DNA of 64,000 nucleotides, from positions 12,776,501-12,840,500 of the forward strand of contig NC_088315.1 of NCBI RefSeq assembly GCF_910592395.1. The letters are read 5' to 3'. Each line of letters opens with the position of its first letter. Position 1 is the stretch's first letter. The notes below the pieces were generated by a model, which saw only the letters and a list, made by a program, of their open reading frames with translations, ran no database searches and had not been told where the DNA came from. The position numbers and the translations under genes were made by a program. Of the stretch, positions 30,041 to 42,976 are shown piece after piece. Source of the DNA: Lineus longissimus (lineage: Eukaryota; Nemertea; Pilidiophora; Heteronemertea; Lineidae).

Positions 30041-32480
30041 TTTTAGCTCACCTGTCAGGTGAGCTTATACGATACCGCGGCGTCTGGCGTCCGTCGTCGT
30101 CGTCCGTCGTTAACTTTTGACAAAATCATGGCACGTTTCTTAACCGCTTGACCCAGAAAGTTCATACTTGGTGTGTGGGTACCCCTAGGCAAGACCTTCC
30201 TTCAGAATGAAAATCAGCGCAATTTGACTGCTGGTCTGCCATAAAGGGGGCGCTCTTTGAAAACCTATTTTTGTCATTTTGAAGCTTATGGTTAAAGCTA
30301 GAGCGATGAAAATTTTATGGTGGGTGTATCTAATAAAGGTACATCACATATCACACGGGTTTTTGATTTGACCTTCATTTCAAGGTCACAGAGGTCGAAC
30401 TCTACAATTTCTTTGATCATGGCACGTTTTTTTGCTATTGGTCATAGACTCTCTAAATTTGATATGTAGACACCTATTGGGCATCTCTACATGTTGACAC
30501 AGATTTAGATCAGTGTGACCTACTATTCAGGTATAAGTAGGTCAAGGTTAAAAAAGCCCATTTTCTTTATTCCAGCAGATTGAAGTTTGAAATGAAGTTT
30601 TAGAGGTCGGCCTGATATAGAGGTTTCGATATTAAATAGATTAAAAATGTCAGTTGGCACATTGCCAGCAGTTTTGAATTTCGCGGTTCAAGGTAATCCG
30701 TCGGGGTATCCCAGATGCGCAGTGTTGTACTGCGCCACTAGATCTGCATACTACAAGTATGGAAGACAGCCATTTTATGAATTTGAAGAAGGAATTAAAT
30801 CACCTTGAATCAATGCTAAAACTTAATCATCCGCTCTTCGGATGAGGTCGTATGTGTTGATTACATTCTTGTGATTGGTTTGAGATTATTAGTTTGTCCT
30901 CATTGCCGGTTGTTTTAGAAAATTTTGACTGTGATTGGAAGGTAAAATGAGAAACTTGTCACACTGTTCTTCGGCTTGGAATGGGGATAGTCAATGCAGA
31001 GCCAGTTGGTACAAGCTGCCTTGCAAATCGGGGTGGCGTAATAATACTGTGAAAGAACAATAAAATGATGAATTTTAGCAGTGTGTGTCAGAAATTATGT
31101 GATTTCCATTGCATTTGACGATCCCAAAGTTTCGAGAGTATGGCAAAATGGCTGCTGCCGTCATTGGAGATTAGCGTCAAGCCGGAACCTTTCGTTACAA
31201 TGTGGGCTTTTAAACACAAGTTAATGGCTTATAATCACCCAGACACTACTCATTAGGTAAAGCTCTACTAAAAACACTTGCTTTAATTTTTGTAAACATG
31301 TCACGAGTGCTTAAAAAGAACCATTTTTGTGATCGTTTTTCGTCGCTGTAGAAATGTACACAGTCAGAGTCAGTCAGTGTGTCAACACAACAGCGGTGTT
31401 AGTAATAGTATACACATGAATCCATGATACACGGAGACACGAATGTAAACATTTACCTGTTGGGTCGGAAGGAGTTCACCGTTACCGATCACTGCCCCAA
31501 GAAAGGTCATCTGAGCTGGTTGACTTAAGTAGATGATGATAATGATGAAAATGTTGGACAGCTGTCATCAGTGCTTTTATAGTTAGGGCAGCCTATAGTC
31601 GGATTCATAAGTAAATGTCACTGACACTGCCCTTTTGGGTCGCTGTGCAAAAACTATTGGGCCGATTTCTTCAAAGTTTGGTTTTTCTTGAATCTAATTT
31701 CGGGACCCAACACAATTTCCAGGTTAGAGATTTGCAAATTATAAAGAAAAAAATTGTCAACTTTGGAGCCCTTTGGCCATTTTGGGGGAATCTGGAGGGC
31801 CCGATTTTTTTTTATGGATAGTTCTAAATGAAACTTGGCAGCTTTAAAAGATACACACGAAAAAAAATTAACCTGAACATTTCAGCAAAATGCATCCAGA
31901 AATAAGCAGTACAGAGGAGAAAATGTCAAAATCAACACACTACGTCAATGTACACCAATACATACAAAAAATTATTTCGTAACCATGGTTACTGAAATAT
32001 GAAAATCCTCTTGGGTCCCGAAATTAGATTCAAGAAAAACCAAACTTTGAAGAAATCGGCTCAGTAGTTTTTGCGCAGCGGCCCAAAAAGGCAGTGACAT
32101 TTACTTATGAATCCGACTATAGGGCTGTCTTGTAACTACGTTTTTTCATATGTTATACTATAGCCAACTCTATATCAGTATAACAGTGATGGCATGCATG
32201 CATGGTCGGGACATGATGGCTGACTGATGGATTTCAACATTATCAGTGACCACATGACAATCAGAGATCACCTGGGGAGAAGGGCTGAGCTACACTCAAT
32301 TCAGAATCAAACAAAAACCTTGCATCTCCCATCCAACATCAGAGCTCCAGTCGATTCTCGTTTAAGACAAACCACACCATCCCACAACTATTGCATGATT
32401 AACCCCTAAAATTGACAAGTTCTTCCTCAAACTCTCCCTTTCATATCGACAGGTGAGCACAATGGCCCTGGCCATTTCAT
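30041..32480 (+). mobile_element. Family-2 Helentron-like element nested in family 1
   Basis: The 5' end TTTTAGCTCACCTGTCAGGTGAGC forms a perfect hairpin and is followed by TTATACGATACCG and CGTCGTCGT runs. The 3' end is AGGTGAGCACAATGGCCCTGG...CATTTCAT. Compared with the copies at 8523 and 41823, the interior differs and lacks the clear 300-bp units. No coding capacity was recognised. Confidence 0.7.
31589..32127. mobile_element. MITE with about 125-bp terminal inverted repeats
   Basis: The left arm begins CAGCCTATAGTCGGATTCAT and runs to about 31710. The right arm (about 31995-32127) is its reverse complement with few differences. The ends begin with CAG, which suggests a hAT-like family, but no 8-bp target duplication was found. 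Confidence 0.6.
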
Positions 32481-33308
32481 CTTCGTATAAAAAGGGGCAT
32501 ATTGCTGACTAAGGAACAAGGCATATTGACTTTGCCTCATCATCTCTATCGGACCAATCGATATACTTTTATATGCACGCATACATCACGCCATTTCAGG
32601 GTCTGAGTCTGTGGACAATTGGTCTGATTAATTTTTCTCTTCGATATTGCTCCTTTATTGCATTAGATTTTCATCGCAATTCAATCTATTCAAGATATAG
32701 CCAATTTGAACCTGTCTGCGCCAAGGATAGATTGGTTCCCGATAGACTCACTAGGGATATGCAGTAGAGCACAATGTCATGAAAAACGACCCTTTGTATT
32801 GTAAATTCCAATCACCTGCAGGACAGGTTAATTTCTCTCAATAAAATTAATTTTGTTGACTCCTGTAATCTCTACCTTATTTAAAAAAAAAGACAGTGGT
32901 GTTAGTCCCAAACTGGTCATTTCTATTTATTTTGACCTCTGTACAATCAGGATACCTCTCAATTACAGACAGCATTTTGTATCCTTGTGCTGTACAACCC
33001 AGCCTGGACATACCACAGTTGTCTATGGAGAAGTCTCATCCTCTCTGACACTTCTTTTCTGTAAATTTACCGATACAACATACTGAACTAGGGATATCTT
33101 CCGTTGCCTCCTGTAATATTTACAAACCATGGCTGATTAGTTCAATCATGTTTCATCCAGCTGGCAGCTCTGCATTGGAAATTTTAGTGGTATAACGTGT
33201 TCTCTTGACCTTCAAACAGTAGTATAAAGCTGATATTTACTACTTTACACCCTCAGTCCTATGTTATTAGGTCATCCAGCTGAGCGCCAGGCCCTTGGGC
33301 CTCTTGTT

Positions 33309-35140
33309 ATTATCATATTCTTCGATTTCACGGTGTTATCAGTGTGGTCCATCGAATGCCTACAGTACTTTGATTCTAGGACCTTCGTTTCACGAGTGGA
33401 GATAATATGAGACATTGGGAAGGGGATGAGGTCATCCTTAGGGGTATCCATTGCGGCCTTAGCTTATGACGCCATTTTTTAATCCTAACATCCCCGGGCA
33501 ACGATGATACAATTGTGTACAGAAAAATGATTTGTAATTTGCACTATTGAATACCCTCGATCAATGAATAATGAATAATGATAAGAAATGTGACACGGGT
33601 ACCTGATGCGTCGTTTGAAGAAGTGTTTCACTCAAACTTAAGCGCCAGTAGTCTTATATCGTTAGTTGAATGACAACTTCTCGTAGCAGACTCCCGAAAT
33701 TGCAGTCTCAGTTAGTCCAATCATTCATCTCGACTCTGTATAACCAAAATGAGCGTGATCGGTCCCGACGAGCGCTATCACCGACCGACTTTCATCGCCA
33801 GTAGTGTGATATCGCTAGTCGAATGACAACTTATCATCGGAGAATCTCGAAATTGCGGTCTCAGTTTGTCTAATCGGGCATCTCGACTCTATACTACAAT
33901 CAAGATGTACAGACCGGGGGAGCTGGCGGTACGTACCCATAAGTCTTTGCGGTAGTCTCGCGCGTACCGGATATAACCTATCAAGCTTTTCTCCTTCAGA
34001 GAAATACTGCGTTGCGCTCAACTGCCAATTATGCATTAGTCTGGTGGACACGAGGTTGGCCTTAAACTTGCTTGAAATCGAAAATTTGGACAACACACGT
34101 GTACTACAGCGCAAACGGCAGCATTCTGACATATAGAAACATGTGGTCTGATTCTATTTTCACTTGTCACTAAGTGATCACGCGTCCAACCTCGTATGCA
34201 GGGTAATGTGGCTTTCTCATTGGTCGAACGTTAATTTTGTTCACAGCCTTTTAAGGCACTTGAGCGCAACGCAGTATTTCTCTGAAGGAGAAAAGTTTGA
34301 TGGGTTATATCCGATACGCGCGAGACTACCGCAAAGACTTATGGGTACGTACCGCCAGCTCCCCCGGTAGATTTTTTTTTCCAGTATTGATGACAGCAAC
34401 TGCTGGTCATTGCTAGAACTGAATGTTAAAAACCTGCATCGACTATATAAAAATATACACAAATGAAATTTAATGACAAGAACTGGTGATTGAAAAGGTA
34501 GGTAGCTGATAAAGTACAACTGTTACTGTATGTTATATTTAAAAAATAAAGCCTTAAATGACTAGGTTTTAGGTTTAGAGCATGACAACATTTGCCACGG
34601 CTTTCTTTTTCCCAGGAGGCGTCATGCCTGCGAACCCTCAATGTCATGTTTTTGTCAATCAATGCTTGTTCATTATTTTCCAGGTATTGGTGAAAACAAT
34701 ATGAGGGTCATCTCAAACATATAGGCCGATGAGACCATAGAGTTAACACCACCAGTACAAATCCTTACCATTCCATACTGGGATTTCCACCTAAAAAATC
34801 AACAGAAAGTAGCAGTTATGGCGAGTAACATTGAAGGTACAGTACCACCTATAGAGATATTGTATTAAGACAGAAAGAAATAGTTAAATTTTGTCAGAAT
34901 CTGTAATCCTCTCTGAAACCATTTTGTTGAAGGAAATTGTATGATATGATATTCACTCCAACATTTTCATTACACTTTAATTCCTGGGCCTCATTTTGTC
35001 TCAGTTGACGTAGAGTTAGAGTTGATTTTCTTGGGTCTACTTATGTTGTGAAAAAAAGGAGTGTTTTGCGTGTTGTTCATATCTTTTCACCCAGTTCGTA
35101 GTTGTGGGGTGAATTGTCAATTTTCAACCATTTATTTCAG
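33309..35140. other. Repeat DNA upstream of the bromodomain gene
   Basis: Contains two diverged direct repeats of about 100 bp (33640-33740 and 33797-33895, sharing ATGACAACTT and TCTCGACTCT phrases) and the inverted-repeat element 33913-34368. Between 34370 and 35140 nothing firm is seen. An ATG at 34818 followed by GAAGGTACAG could be a first exon, but its phase does not fit the next exon. Confidence 0.45.
33913..34368. mobile_element. Inverted-repeat element with 109-bp arms
   Basis: The left arm 33913-34021 (ACCGGGGGAGCTGGCGGTAC...) pairs with 34260-34368. The element is 456 bp with no coding capacity, so MITE-like. No target duplication was recognised. Confidence 0.75.
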
Positions 35141-38100
35141 AAAATTCACTCTCAGGTCTCAGCAACATATGATTGGCAGAAGGAGGCATCGCTTGTTATC
35201 CAAAGGGTAGCTTTCTACAAAGGTGGAAAACGTAGAGGAGTGGAACCCTCTGTGTGGTTCAGAACACCAGGTAAGTAACTTGCTAAGGCTGAAATATCAA
35301 TTGAACAGAGTATTTGGAGTTAGACACCATGTAGTGTGTACTTTAGCGGATGTCATGGAGTTGAGGTGACTGGCATTGATTGGTCTATGCATATTGATTC
35401 AATGGGTCATCAGATGTGATTCAACCTGGAGGGGCAAGGTTTCTTTCAACTTGGTCGGAATAGTGTTGAATTTCAACTCTCACTAAGCCAGCAAACTTTC
35501 AGTTTCTTGCTTTATCACTAATTTCTTTTTGACCAACTGTGAATTTGTTACCAGTTCATTTATTGATGTTGTCTTTCAGTTGACCAAAGTGTTGTTCTTG
35601 ATTATGCCAAGAAAGTTAAAGAACCCATGGACTTTTCTACTATCCTAGAGAAACTACAGGTAAAAAATCAATCAGGTCAAAAGTAATTGCCTGCATGGTT
35701 TATAGTCTTCCATTACCAAATCTGCTTTGTTTGCTGCGAATTCCTGAAAATTTAGCTGTCTTTCTTCACTCTACGTCACTGCTCCGCTCCACAGGACTTG
35801 TCCAAACTATTAATGCCCCCCAAACAAAACGTTCATTGTTCACTCTCTTCAACGTCCCAATTCCTGCCTTTGTGGACCAATTCCTGGGCATCTGGTCTTG
35901 CACGATCTATTAAGTCGTGGGATTTTGGTCCAACAATTCCAAGCCAGTGCAACCCATCTAACTAAACCTTGGTGTCTTTTGCCACACCCTGTGATTCTTG
36001 AAGGAGTAGCAGGTGCGCTGTACACTGCTAATGATCTGCATTTCACTTGTTTACCATGGTTTATTATTTTCACTCTTTGTCTTGTTTATTTTCAGAATGG
36101 AATTTATAAAGATGTAGAAGCGTTTCACTTTGATATGCTTCTCATTAAAAGCAACTGTATCGCCTACAACAGCCCAGCTGACCAAGTGTATGCAGATTGT
36201 GAAACTCTATTCAAATATTATGAAGTGGAATATGGAAAGTTACTGAAGAGATTGGAAAAGGTAGATTAATCATGATACACCATCAAATCAGCTACAACAA
36301 ACGTGTGGTCATACTCACAGGCGTCCTCTCCTTTGAGTTTCTTTTCTCTTGTGAGCTACATGTAAGGGGGAGGGAGAATACACACTGTGAATACAGGGGC
36401 CACATACAGAAATAGTAATGGCATGATGTGATACATGTAAAAAAGCAATGGGTGATACAGAGATACCCTTCAATGAAGTTGCGCCTTTCCGGGTGCCAAT
36501 GTCTGGGCACATCACAAGCAACGACAACATCATTATTCCCAATGACGAATCGAAAAGGAACTATTTACTAGTATTTTCCTTGCAATTTTGATACCCACGA
36601 TTAGATTTCAGATGATTTTAATTTAACAAACCACAATGATGTCCAATTCAAGTGGATCACATAGTGGTGCATTATTAGTATAGTACTGTATGCTTTCATG
36701 CAGACAATTCACAGTATGGTATAATAACTATGTTCGTTTTGCAGGTTAAAACTGCTCAGAATCAAAAGATATGGAATATAGGCTCCTTCATGCATGCAAA
36801 GAAAGTTGCACGGGAAGATGGTACATTGAAGATTGTCGGTGACCAGATCAATAAAATGGAGGCTACAATAATGGAAAAAGAAAATAGGATCCATGAACTT
36901 AATGCTGATGTACGTATTTTCATTTGAAAATTTTACTGCATGCATGTTTTTCATAGGAAGGAATTTGCTTTGGATGGTTGCAATGCCTGAACTTGGCTTT
37001 TTGAAATGTGACAAATCTTATATTCTTATGAGAAAAAAATGGTGTCCAAAATCTTTGAGCTGGAGAAATTTTCCAAAGTTTACAAGTTGATACTCACTAA
37101 ACGAGTTATTGGGTCACTATTACTCAAGCTTTAATGACCTTGTCAAAAAAGCAAGTAAGCTGAAATTCTTGACAGGAAAAATCCAAAATAATGACTAAGC
37201 TGGTAATAATGTGCTTTTGAAAAGTTGCCAGTGTGTCACATTCCATTAATCAGCAACATCGAGTGCAGGAATCAGACAAAACTGAAAGTGCTTGAATGAT
37301 CTGCATGTCGTGATTATGATATTTGTATTCCAGATTGCATGGCGCGAAAGGATCAACTGTTCCTTCAAGAACCACACAACAACAAAAGAAAGTGCTGTCC
37401 AGGTAGATGTTCATTTAAAACCAATGCAAGGTGCAGTGCCAACTATACCAACACGGGTTAACCAAGCTAACTCGGAGTCCGTAAACATTCATCCTCGCAC
37501 AGCCAGACAGAGAATAAAAAAAACAATTCGTGCTGTACAACATATTCATGGTGAAAATCGCCAAAGTGTGGTTGATGGACTGTGGCTAACTACAGTACGG
37601 ACATTGACACGAAAGGAATTAGAAAAATATGTTGGTAGAAGTAAAAAGTGTAGAAATCTGAATTTGGGAAGAGTGACCAAACCACATGACCGGTTTTCAA
37701 AAGAAAATATTGTCAGAAGTGTTAGGAATTTGTACAAGGGTGGACTGATTAGCAGTCGCAAGTATTCCAATATTGTGAAAGAAACCAGTGCTACGTCTAA
37801 ACCAAAACTTGTGCCATACAAGTTACTAATAGCAGAACTTAAAACGATTCAGTCTCGGCTGGAGGTTACTAGGTTTTCTGATGGCGTTGATGCTTGTTAC
37901 CGCAATTTTGAAACTGCTCTACTTGAGGTTGGTGCTGTTTATCTCAAGATAGATGAGCACTTGATGTCAATGACAGGTTCAGGGTTGAACTGGTTTAACC
38001 GCAATCGTGGTCAGTTTTCAGTTGCCCTTGGTGCTGAGGGTGCTCCTTCTGGTAAATATGGTACTAGTACATCCCTACTGTTCTCTTTACTGAATGTTGT

Positions 38101-39517
38101 TGACAAAGTCGCAAGTTGTGATCACAACTATTTGCTATTTGGCGGTAACGTGAAAGAAGATGACGAGAGCATCATGTCATACCTGAGAAATCTTGTGCCA
38201 GAAATACAGAAAATTGAACAGAAGGTTTACAAGATTGGCGATACTGATGTTACTTTCAGTTTAGATCTCATTCCAGGTGATAACAAATGGCTTGCCTCTA
38301 TTTCGGGTGAACTTCAAATGCCGCAACATATCCATGTAGTTTTGCAGATGTGCACAAAGATGAGTTCAACAAAGAATGGTAGTGTTGGTTCACAGGGCTA
38401 TTGGAAGCCATGGGATTATGAAAGACGACTGGGCTTGGCAAAGAAAGTTGAAAAGATGAAAGAAAACAATGCATCCCGACCTATTATTCTGAAAGAAATG
38501 GCAAAAATGAAATCTAGGCAAGAATTTGTTCCGGTTCTGGGTGAGTACATTAATAAATGTATGATAGATCCACTCCATATGAAGAACAATATGTGTCAGC
38601 AAATGAACGCATTAATTGTCAATGAGGCCATTAAGAGAACAGATGATAGCATCTTGAAAGGAGGGCTACAGTCTCCTAAATTTGGCACTTCACCTCTAGG
38701 GAAATATTTCCATGCCCTGAAGAATAATCTCAAAGCTGGAAAATTGTACATCCAGATGAAGAGATGGTTTTGCGAAAACAAAACATCCCATTTTTTTAAA
38801 GTCCTGTAAGATTAGGTTTACTGGTGAAGAATCGCTCAAGTTCTGCAGGGAATTCTATCATCTCATTGCGGCATGTGATCAGTCCGATGGACAAACCTCT
38901 GATTTCCAATCATTCAGGCTGTTGGTCCTTCACCAAATGTGTTTGGTAGGAAGAGATGCAATAGCCCTCATGTCACAAATGAAGTTCTCAATGTATGACT
39001 TGCAGTGCCTCAAGGAAACGTGTGAAACATGACATAGAATTCACGCAATGTTTCTTGCTCATGTTTCATTAACAACCTGGCATGCTGGCTACATTTTCCC
39101 TTATCATGCTGGTCTTGTGTATCTCAAATTTGGCACAGGATTGGGTATAAACACACTCCAAGGTAGAGAGGCAAAGCACAAACAGATTGCCAACTATGGT
39201 AAGTTTTCCACTCCTGGAACAAGTGGGAATGCATATTTCGACCTGAGTTCGCACAACTCATATGGCTTCCTGATAACGATGCACTTGAGGAGGCGAAACA
39301 TATAGAACGGTTCAGGCGAAAAAAAAGTAAACTGCATGTCTATCTTGAAGGATCGTTCAAAGATGATTGCTCTTGTCGACCATCTGATGATGTAGACTCT
39401 CTCTGCAAATACTGCAGTCACCCTTGGAAGAATTTGATCGTTGATTCTTGCAACAATGGTAAGATAACTCCTGAACTGAAAAGGGTGCTTGAGAAATTCC
39501 ATGCTAAATTGCACTGA
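35141..39517 (+). pseudogene. Spliced bromodomain gene with large unrecognised 3' exon, broken near the end
   Basis: Exons with GT-AG ends and matching phases are 35141-35270, 35580-35659, 36096-36260, 36745-36909 and 37334 onward. Exons 2-4 of this set encode a bromodomain, including VDQSVVLDYAKKVKEPMDF, FHFDMLLIKSNCIAYNSP (acetyl-lysine-binding Asn) and YADCETLFKYYE. Exon 36745-36909 gives a helical linker. The last exon is about 490 residues open, with no family I recognise, including a GLGINTLQGREAKHKQIANY segment and a C-terminal Cys cluster (CSCRPSDD, CKYCSHPW). Breaks: a frameshift at the T run 38791-38797, TGA at 39030-39032, and a frameshift near 39240. The first exon was not found. 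Either a recent pseudogene or assembly errors in a real gene. Confidence 0.65.
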
Positions 39518-39550
39518 AGTATTGAACTGATGCATCCCTGCATGTACACT

Positions 39551-39965
39551 CTTGTAGGAAAGTAAAAGGACACCAAATATATCTCAGTATCTCGGAGGGA
39601 TTTATGTATTTCTATCCTGTATACATGTCACATACTGCTCTAGCATGTTGGTTCAACGCTCCTGTGCCAGAATAATGGTTATGAGATTTTCATTTAATTT
39701 TTTCACAGGAAGTCTTAGAATTGATCAGTAAATAAAACTGTTGTGATTTGGAAGCGGGCATTTCAAGATTTTAAAAATCTTTTTTTTTTTTCTTGATATT
39801 TTGAAATTGTGATATTTTCATGATACAAATCTCAAAACTACTATTCTGGCACAGGAGCGTTGAACCAACATGCTAGAGCAATATGTGACATGTAAACAAG
39901 ATAGAAATATATAAATCCCTCCGAGATATTGATATATATTTGGTGTCCTTTTAATTTCCTACAAG
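39551..39965. mobile_element. Fold-back element with about 125-bp arms
   Basis: The left arm 39551-39682 (CTTGTAGGAA...) pairs with 39843-39965, interrupted by small differences. It sits about 30 bp after the stop of the bromodomain gene, so it would fall in the 3' UTR. Confidence 0.75.
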
Positions 39966-40091
39966 ACTGTAAAATACAACCTACAATGCTGTCGTCTATG
40001 CATTATGCAACCTGAAATGTTGCCTCCAATGATCAAATTATGTAGGTCAGATTTTTAGTCACATGAGTGATTTCTTGTTAAAAGATTTTTA

Positions 40092-40097
40092 ATGGTA
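40092..40097. repeat. Target-site duplication, left (ATGGTA)
   Basis: Six bases directly outside the left terminal repeat, identical to 59116-59121. Six-base duplications are typical of Polintons. Confidence 0.92.
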
Positions 40098-40378
40098 AGT
40101 AGTGTAAAAGTGACAGTTCTAACTCAGACCACATTTGACTGACATCCCTTTCCAGTCAAATCCCAGTCAACACGTTTCACAAATTCTCTCATTTCTCTAA
40201 TTTTCAATAATTTTTTCTCCCAGTCAAATCTCAGTCAACGTCGCTCTCCAAATCTGGAGAACGGACATCTGGTCAAATCCCAGTCAACACGTTTTCTCCC
40301 AGTCAAATTCTGGTCAAGCCGTTCTCCAATTTTGAAGAACGAAGTCAAACGTGGTCAAATTTACAAACCGCTCTCGCT
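40098..40378. repeat. Left terminal inverted repeat of Polinton 2
   Basis: It matches the reverse complement of 58812-59115 with indels. Inside are repeated CAGTCAAATCCCAGTCAACA phrases and an imperfect palindrome CTCTCCAAATCTGGAGA, features that may be protein-binding or replication signals at the element ends. Confidence 0.9.
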
Positions 40379-40406
40379 GAACAACAATTCTACAAAAGTA
40401 CAAACC

Positions 40407-40421
40407 GCTCGCTTCGCTCGC
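40407..40421. repeat. GCTCGCTTCGCTCGC motif
   Basis: The same 15-mer recurs exactly at 52699-52713 and with one difference at 46085-46099. Shorter GCTCGC forms lie near several other gene ends in Polinton 2. Confidence 0.7.
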
Positions 40422-40515
40422 TTTACAACAATCCTAAAATTCTACAATTCTACAAAAGTGAACAACTTCTACAAAATACATAATCTAATAAAAATTATTT
40501 TCTTATAAATAAAGA

Positions 40516-40815
40516 ATGCCCTTCCTCTCCGACGAACAACTTGAATCACGTATCACACGATCGACAAATTATCTAAAATGGAAAGAGCTCCCGTTGAACA
40601 CATGGTACAAAATCAACACTTCGATAGGATTAAAAACTACGGCAGGTGAGTCAATGTTACTCAAGTTGGAAGATTCGAAAGGTGACATTGTCACCGTGTG
40701 GTCTACGATTATCATTAAGCGACAACTCACACCTGCTCATAAGTATATACGATCCACAGGTATGAAAGAGTCAATCAATGGTAAGAATTACTATGGTTTT
40801 GACTTGGTGGAATAA
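40516..40815 (+). CDS. Small conserved Polinton protein, possible OB-fold/ssDNA-binding
   Basis: 99 residues, intact. Pattern: MPFLSDEQLESRI helix, then LKWKELPLNTWYKINTS, MLLKLEDSKGDIVTVW and a C-terminal KNYYGFDLVE. Alternating strands with a Trp-rich centre look like a small beta-barrel. I recall proteins of this type near Polinton ends but no proven function. It is the first gene inside the left terminal repeat and is preceded by TTATAAATAAAGA before the ATG, the Polinton 2 start motif. After the stop, TAATTTTATAAGCCC...GGCTTATAAATTTA-like sequence forms a small inverted repeat. A single-strand DNA-binding role in protein-primed replication is inference. Confidence 0.65.
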   Translation: MPFLSDEQLESRITRSTNYLKWKELPLNTWYKINTSIGLKTTAGESMLLKLEDSKGDIVTVWSTIIIKRQLTPAHKYIRSTGMKESINGKNYYGFDLVE

Positions 40816-41028
40816 TTTTATAAGCCCTTAAGCCTATAAATTTACATCCACACTACTCTTGTCTGACTTGCTAAATTAGCCCAAACTGATTATCTCAGAT
40901 GTAAGTCATGTCATTTCGGATACTTTGGATGCGATAAGCCCTGCTTCTATCGTTTTCGCTCAAATGAGGATTATGGTAGAAGCTAAAATTTATCATTTAT
41001 TTTAACAAAAATAAGAGACAATAGTGAA

Positions 41029-41100
41029 ATGTTTCCATCTATTTTAACAACAAACGCTCGCTAGAAGTGTTATCTTCTGTACTTCTCAGATCAATCCACA
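41029..41100 (-). pseudogene. Displaced fragment of capsid/ATPase gene junction
   Basis: The sequence AGTGAAATGTTTCCATC...AACAAACGCTCGCTAG copies 48221-48258 (ATPase start and major capsid end). It is followed at once by a piece similar to 48411-48450 (capsid interior, TCTTCTGTACTTC...AGATCAATCCA). The intervening 150 bases are missing. It lies 7 kb from its counterpart. Confidence 0.75.
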
Positions 41101-41244
41101 GCGCATACTTGTGTTATCGATCATTCCTGCCCTTTATTTATACAAAATAATATTTTTCTAGGATGTAATGATGAGCTCAAATTCGCTCGCAGAAATAGTT
41201 CCATTGTCAATGACTCTGGAAAGTAAATTATTGACATTCATTAA

Positions 41245-41776
<532 letters not shown>

Positions 41777-41822
41777 TTAAGCATGCTTTTTTCTTGGTTA
41801 AAATATCTAAATGTTTCTTCTC

Positions 41823-42950
41823 TTTTTAGCTCACCTCTTAGCAGAGGTGAGCTTATCCCATACCGTGGCGTCCGTCGTCTGTCGTCGTCGTCGTCGTCGT
41901 CGTCGTCGTCCGTCGTCCGTTAGCAGGGCACGTTTCGTAACTGTTAGAGCTATTGAGTTGAAACTTGGTACACATGTACCCTTATGTAATGACACCTTGG
42001 AGACCGAGTTTTCGGTCCGATTCGTTTCATGGTTTGGCCACCAGGGGGCCAAACGTTAAAAGTGAAAATATGCAATATCTCCCTTAATAGTAGTCGGGAA
42101 ATTTTGAAAAAAATATGGTAGGTACTTCTAGCAAAGGTGCATCATATATCCTCCGGGTTTTTGATTTGACCTCCTTTTCAAGGTCACAGAGGTCAAATGG
42201 TGTAAATTGGCCATTAGGATGTAACGATGGCACGTTTCTAAACTGCAATGACTATTGATACCAAATTTGGTACACATTTACCCCTTAGTCAGGTGATCTC
42301 AGGGACCGAAGTTTGGTCCAATATGATTCACCACTTGACCACCAGGGGGCAAAATCCAAAAACCTTAAAAATGTGATTATTCCTTAACTTCTTGCCCGAT
42401 TGCCACCAATTTGATATCATGGGTACATCTAACCACCATACAGTATATGTCACACAGGTTTTTAATTTGACCTTCTTGTCAAGTTCACAGAGGTCAAATG
42501 GCATAAATTCGCCGTCAGGCCGTAACTATGGCACGTTTCTTAACTGCAATGACTATTGATCACAAATTCAGTACACATGTACCCCTTGGTCAGGTGATCG
42601 CAGGTACCGAAGTTTGGTGCGATCTGATTTGCCGTTTGGCCTCCAGGGAGGGGGCCAAATCCTAAATTCTTCAAAATGCCATTATTTCTAGTTATGACTT
42701 GCCCGATTGGCACCAATTTTATATCATAGGTACATCTAATTCTAACAACCATTCAATGTGTCATCCGGGTCTTCTTTGATTTGACCTACTTTTCAAGGTC
42801 ACATAGGTCGAATGTACTGTAAATTGGCCATTTTGGGGAAATTGTAATTGCTTGGACCTACATCAAACCTAACACTACATGACACAATACCATGCTCTTT
42901 ATCCATCTTTCCTCCACATGAGGTGAGCACAATGGCCCTGGCCATTTCAT
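41823..42950 (+). mobile_element. Family-2 Helentron-like element inside Polinton 2
   Basis: The 5' hairpin is AGCTCACCTCTTAGCAGAGGTGAGCT and the 3' end is AGGTGAGCACAATGGCCCTGG...CATTTCAT. Three about 300-bp internal units begin at GGCACGTTTC (41927, 42229, 42530). A CGT microsatellite lies at 41878-41925. It ends 26 bp before the 3' end of the next minus-strand gene and probably removed that gene's tail. Confidence 0.75.
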
Positions 42951-42976
42951 TTCCTTAACTGAGGAACTACAATTTT

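Larger units (their letters stand above)
28785..33308 (+). mobile_element. Family-1 Helentron-like element containing nested insertions
   Basis: It starts TTTTTTAGCTCAGCTGACAAA and ends AGGCCCTTGGGCCTCTTGT. Its body matches the 16655-20043 copy except for missing internal segments. It is interrupted by a family-2 element (30041-32480), which itself contains an inverted-repeat element (31589-32127). The family-1 sequence resumes at 32481 with CGTATAAAAAGGGG, which in the uninterrupted copy follows directly after the sequence that ends here at 30040. Confidence 0.75.

Noticed and set aside
37334-38809. Large exon of the bromodomain gene considered as a RAG1/Transib transposase
   Set aside because: No catalytic DDE or RAG1 zinc pattern could be matched by eye; left as an unrecognised family.
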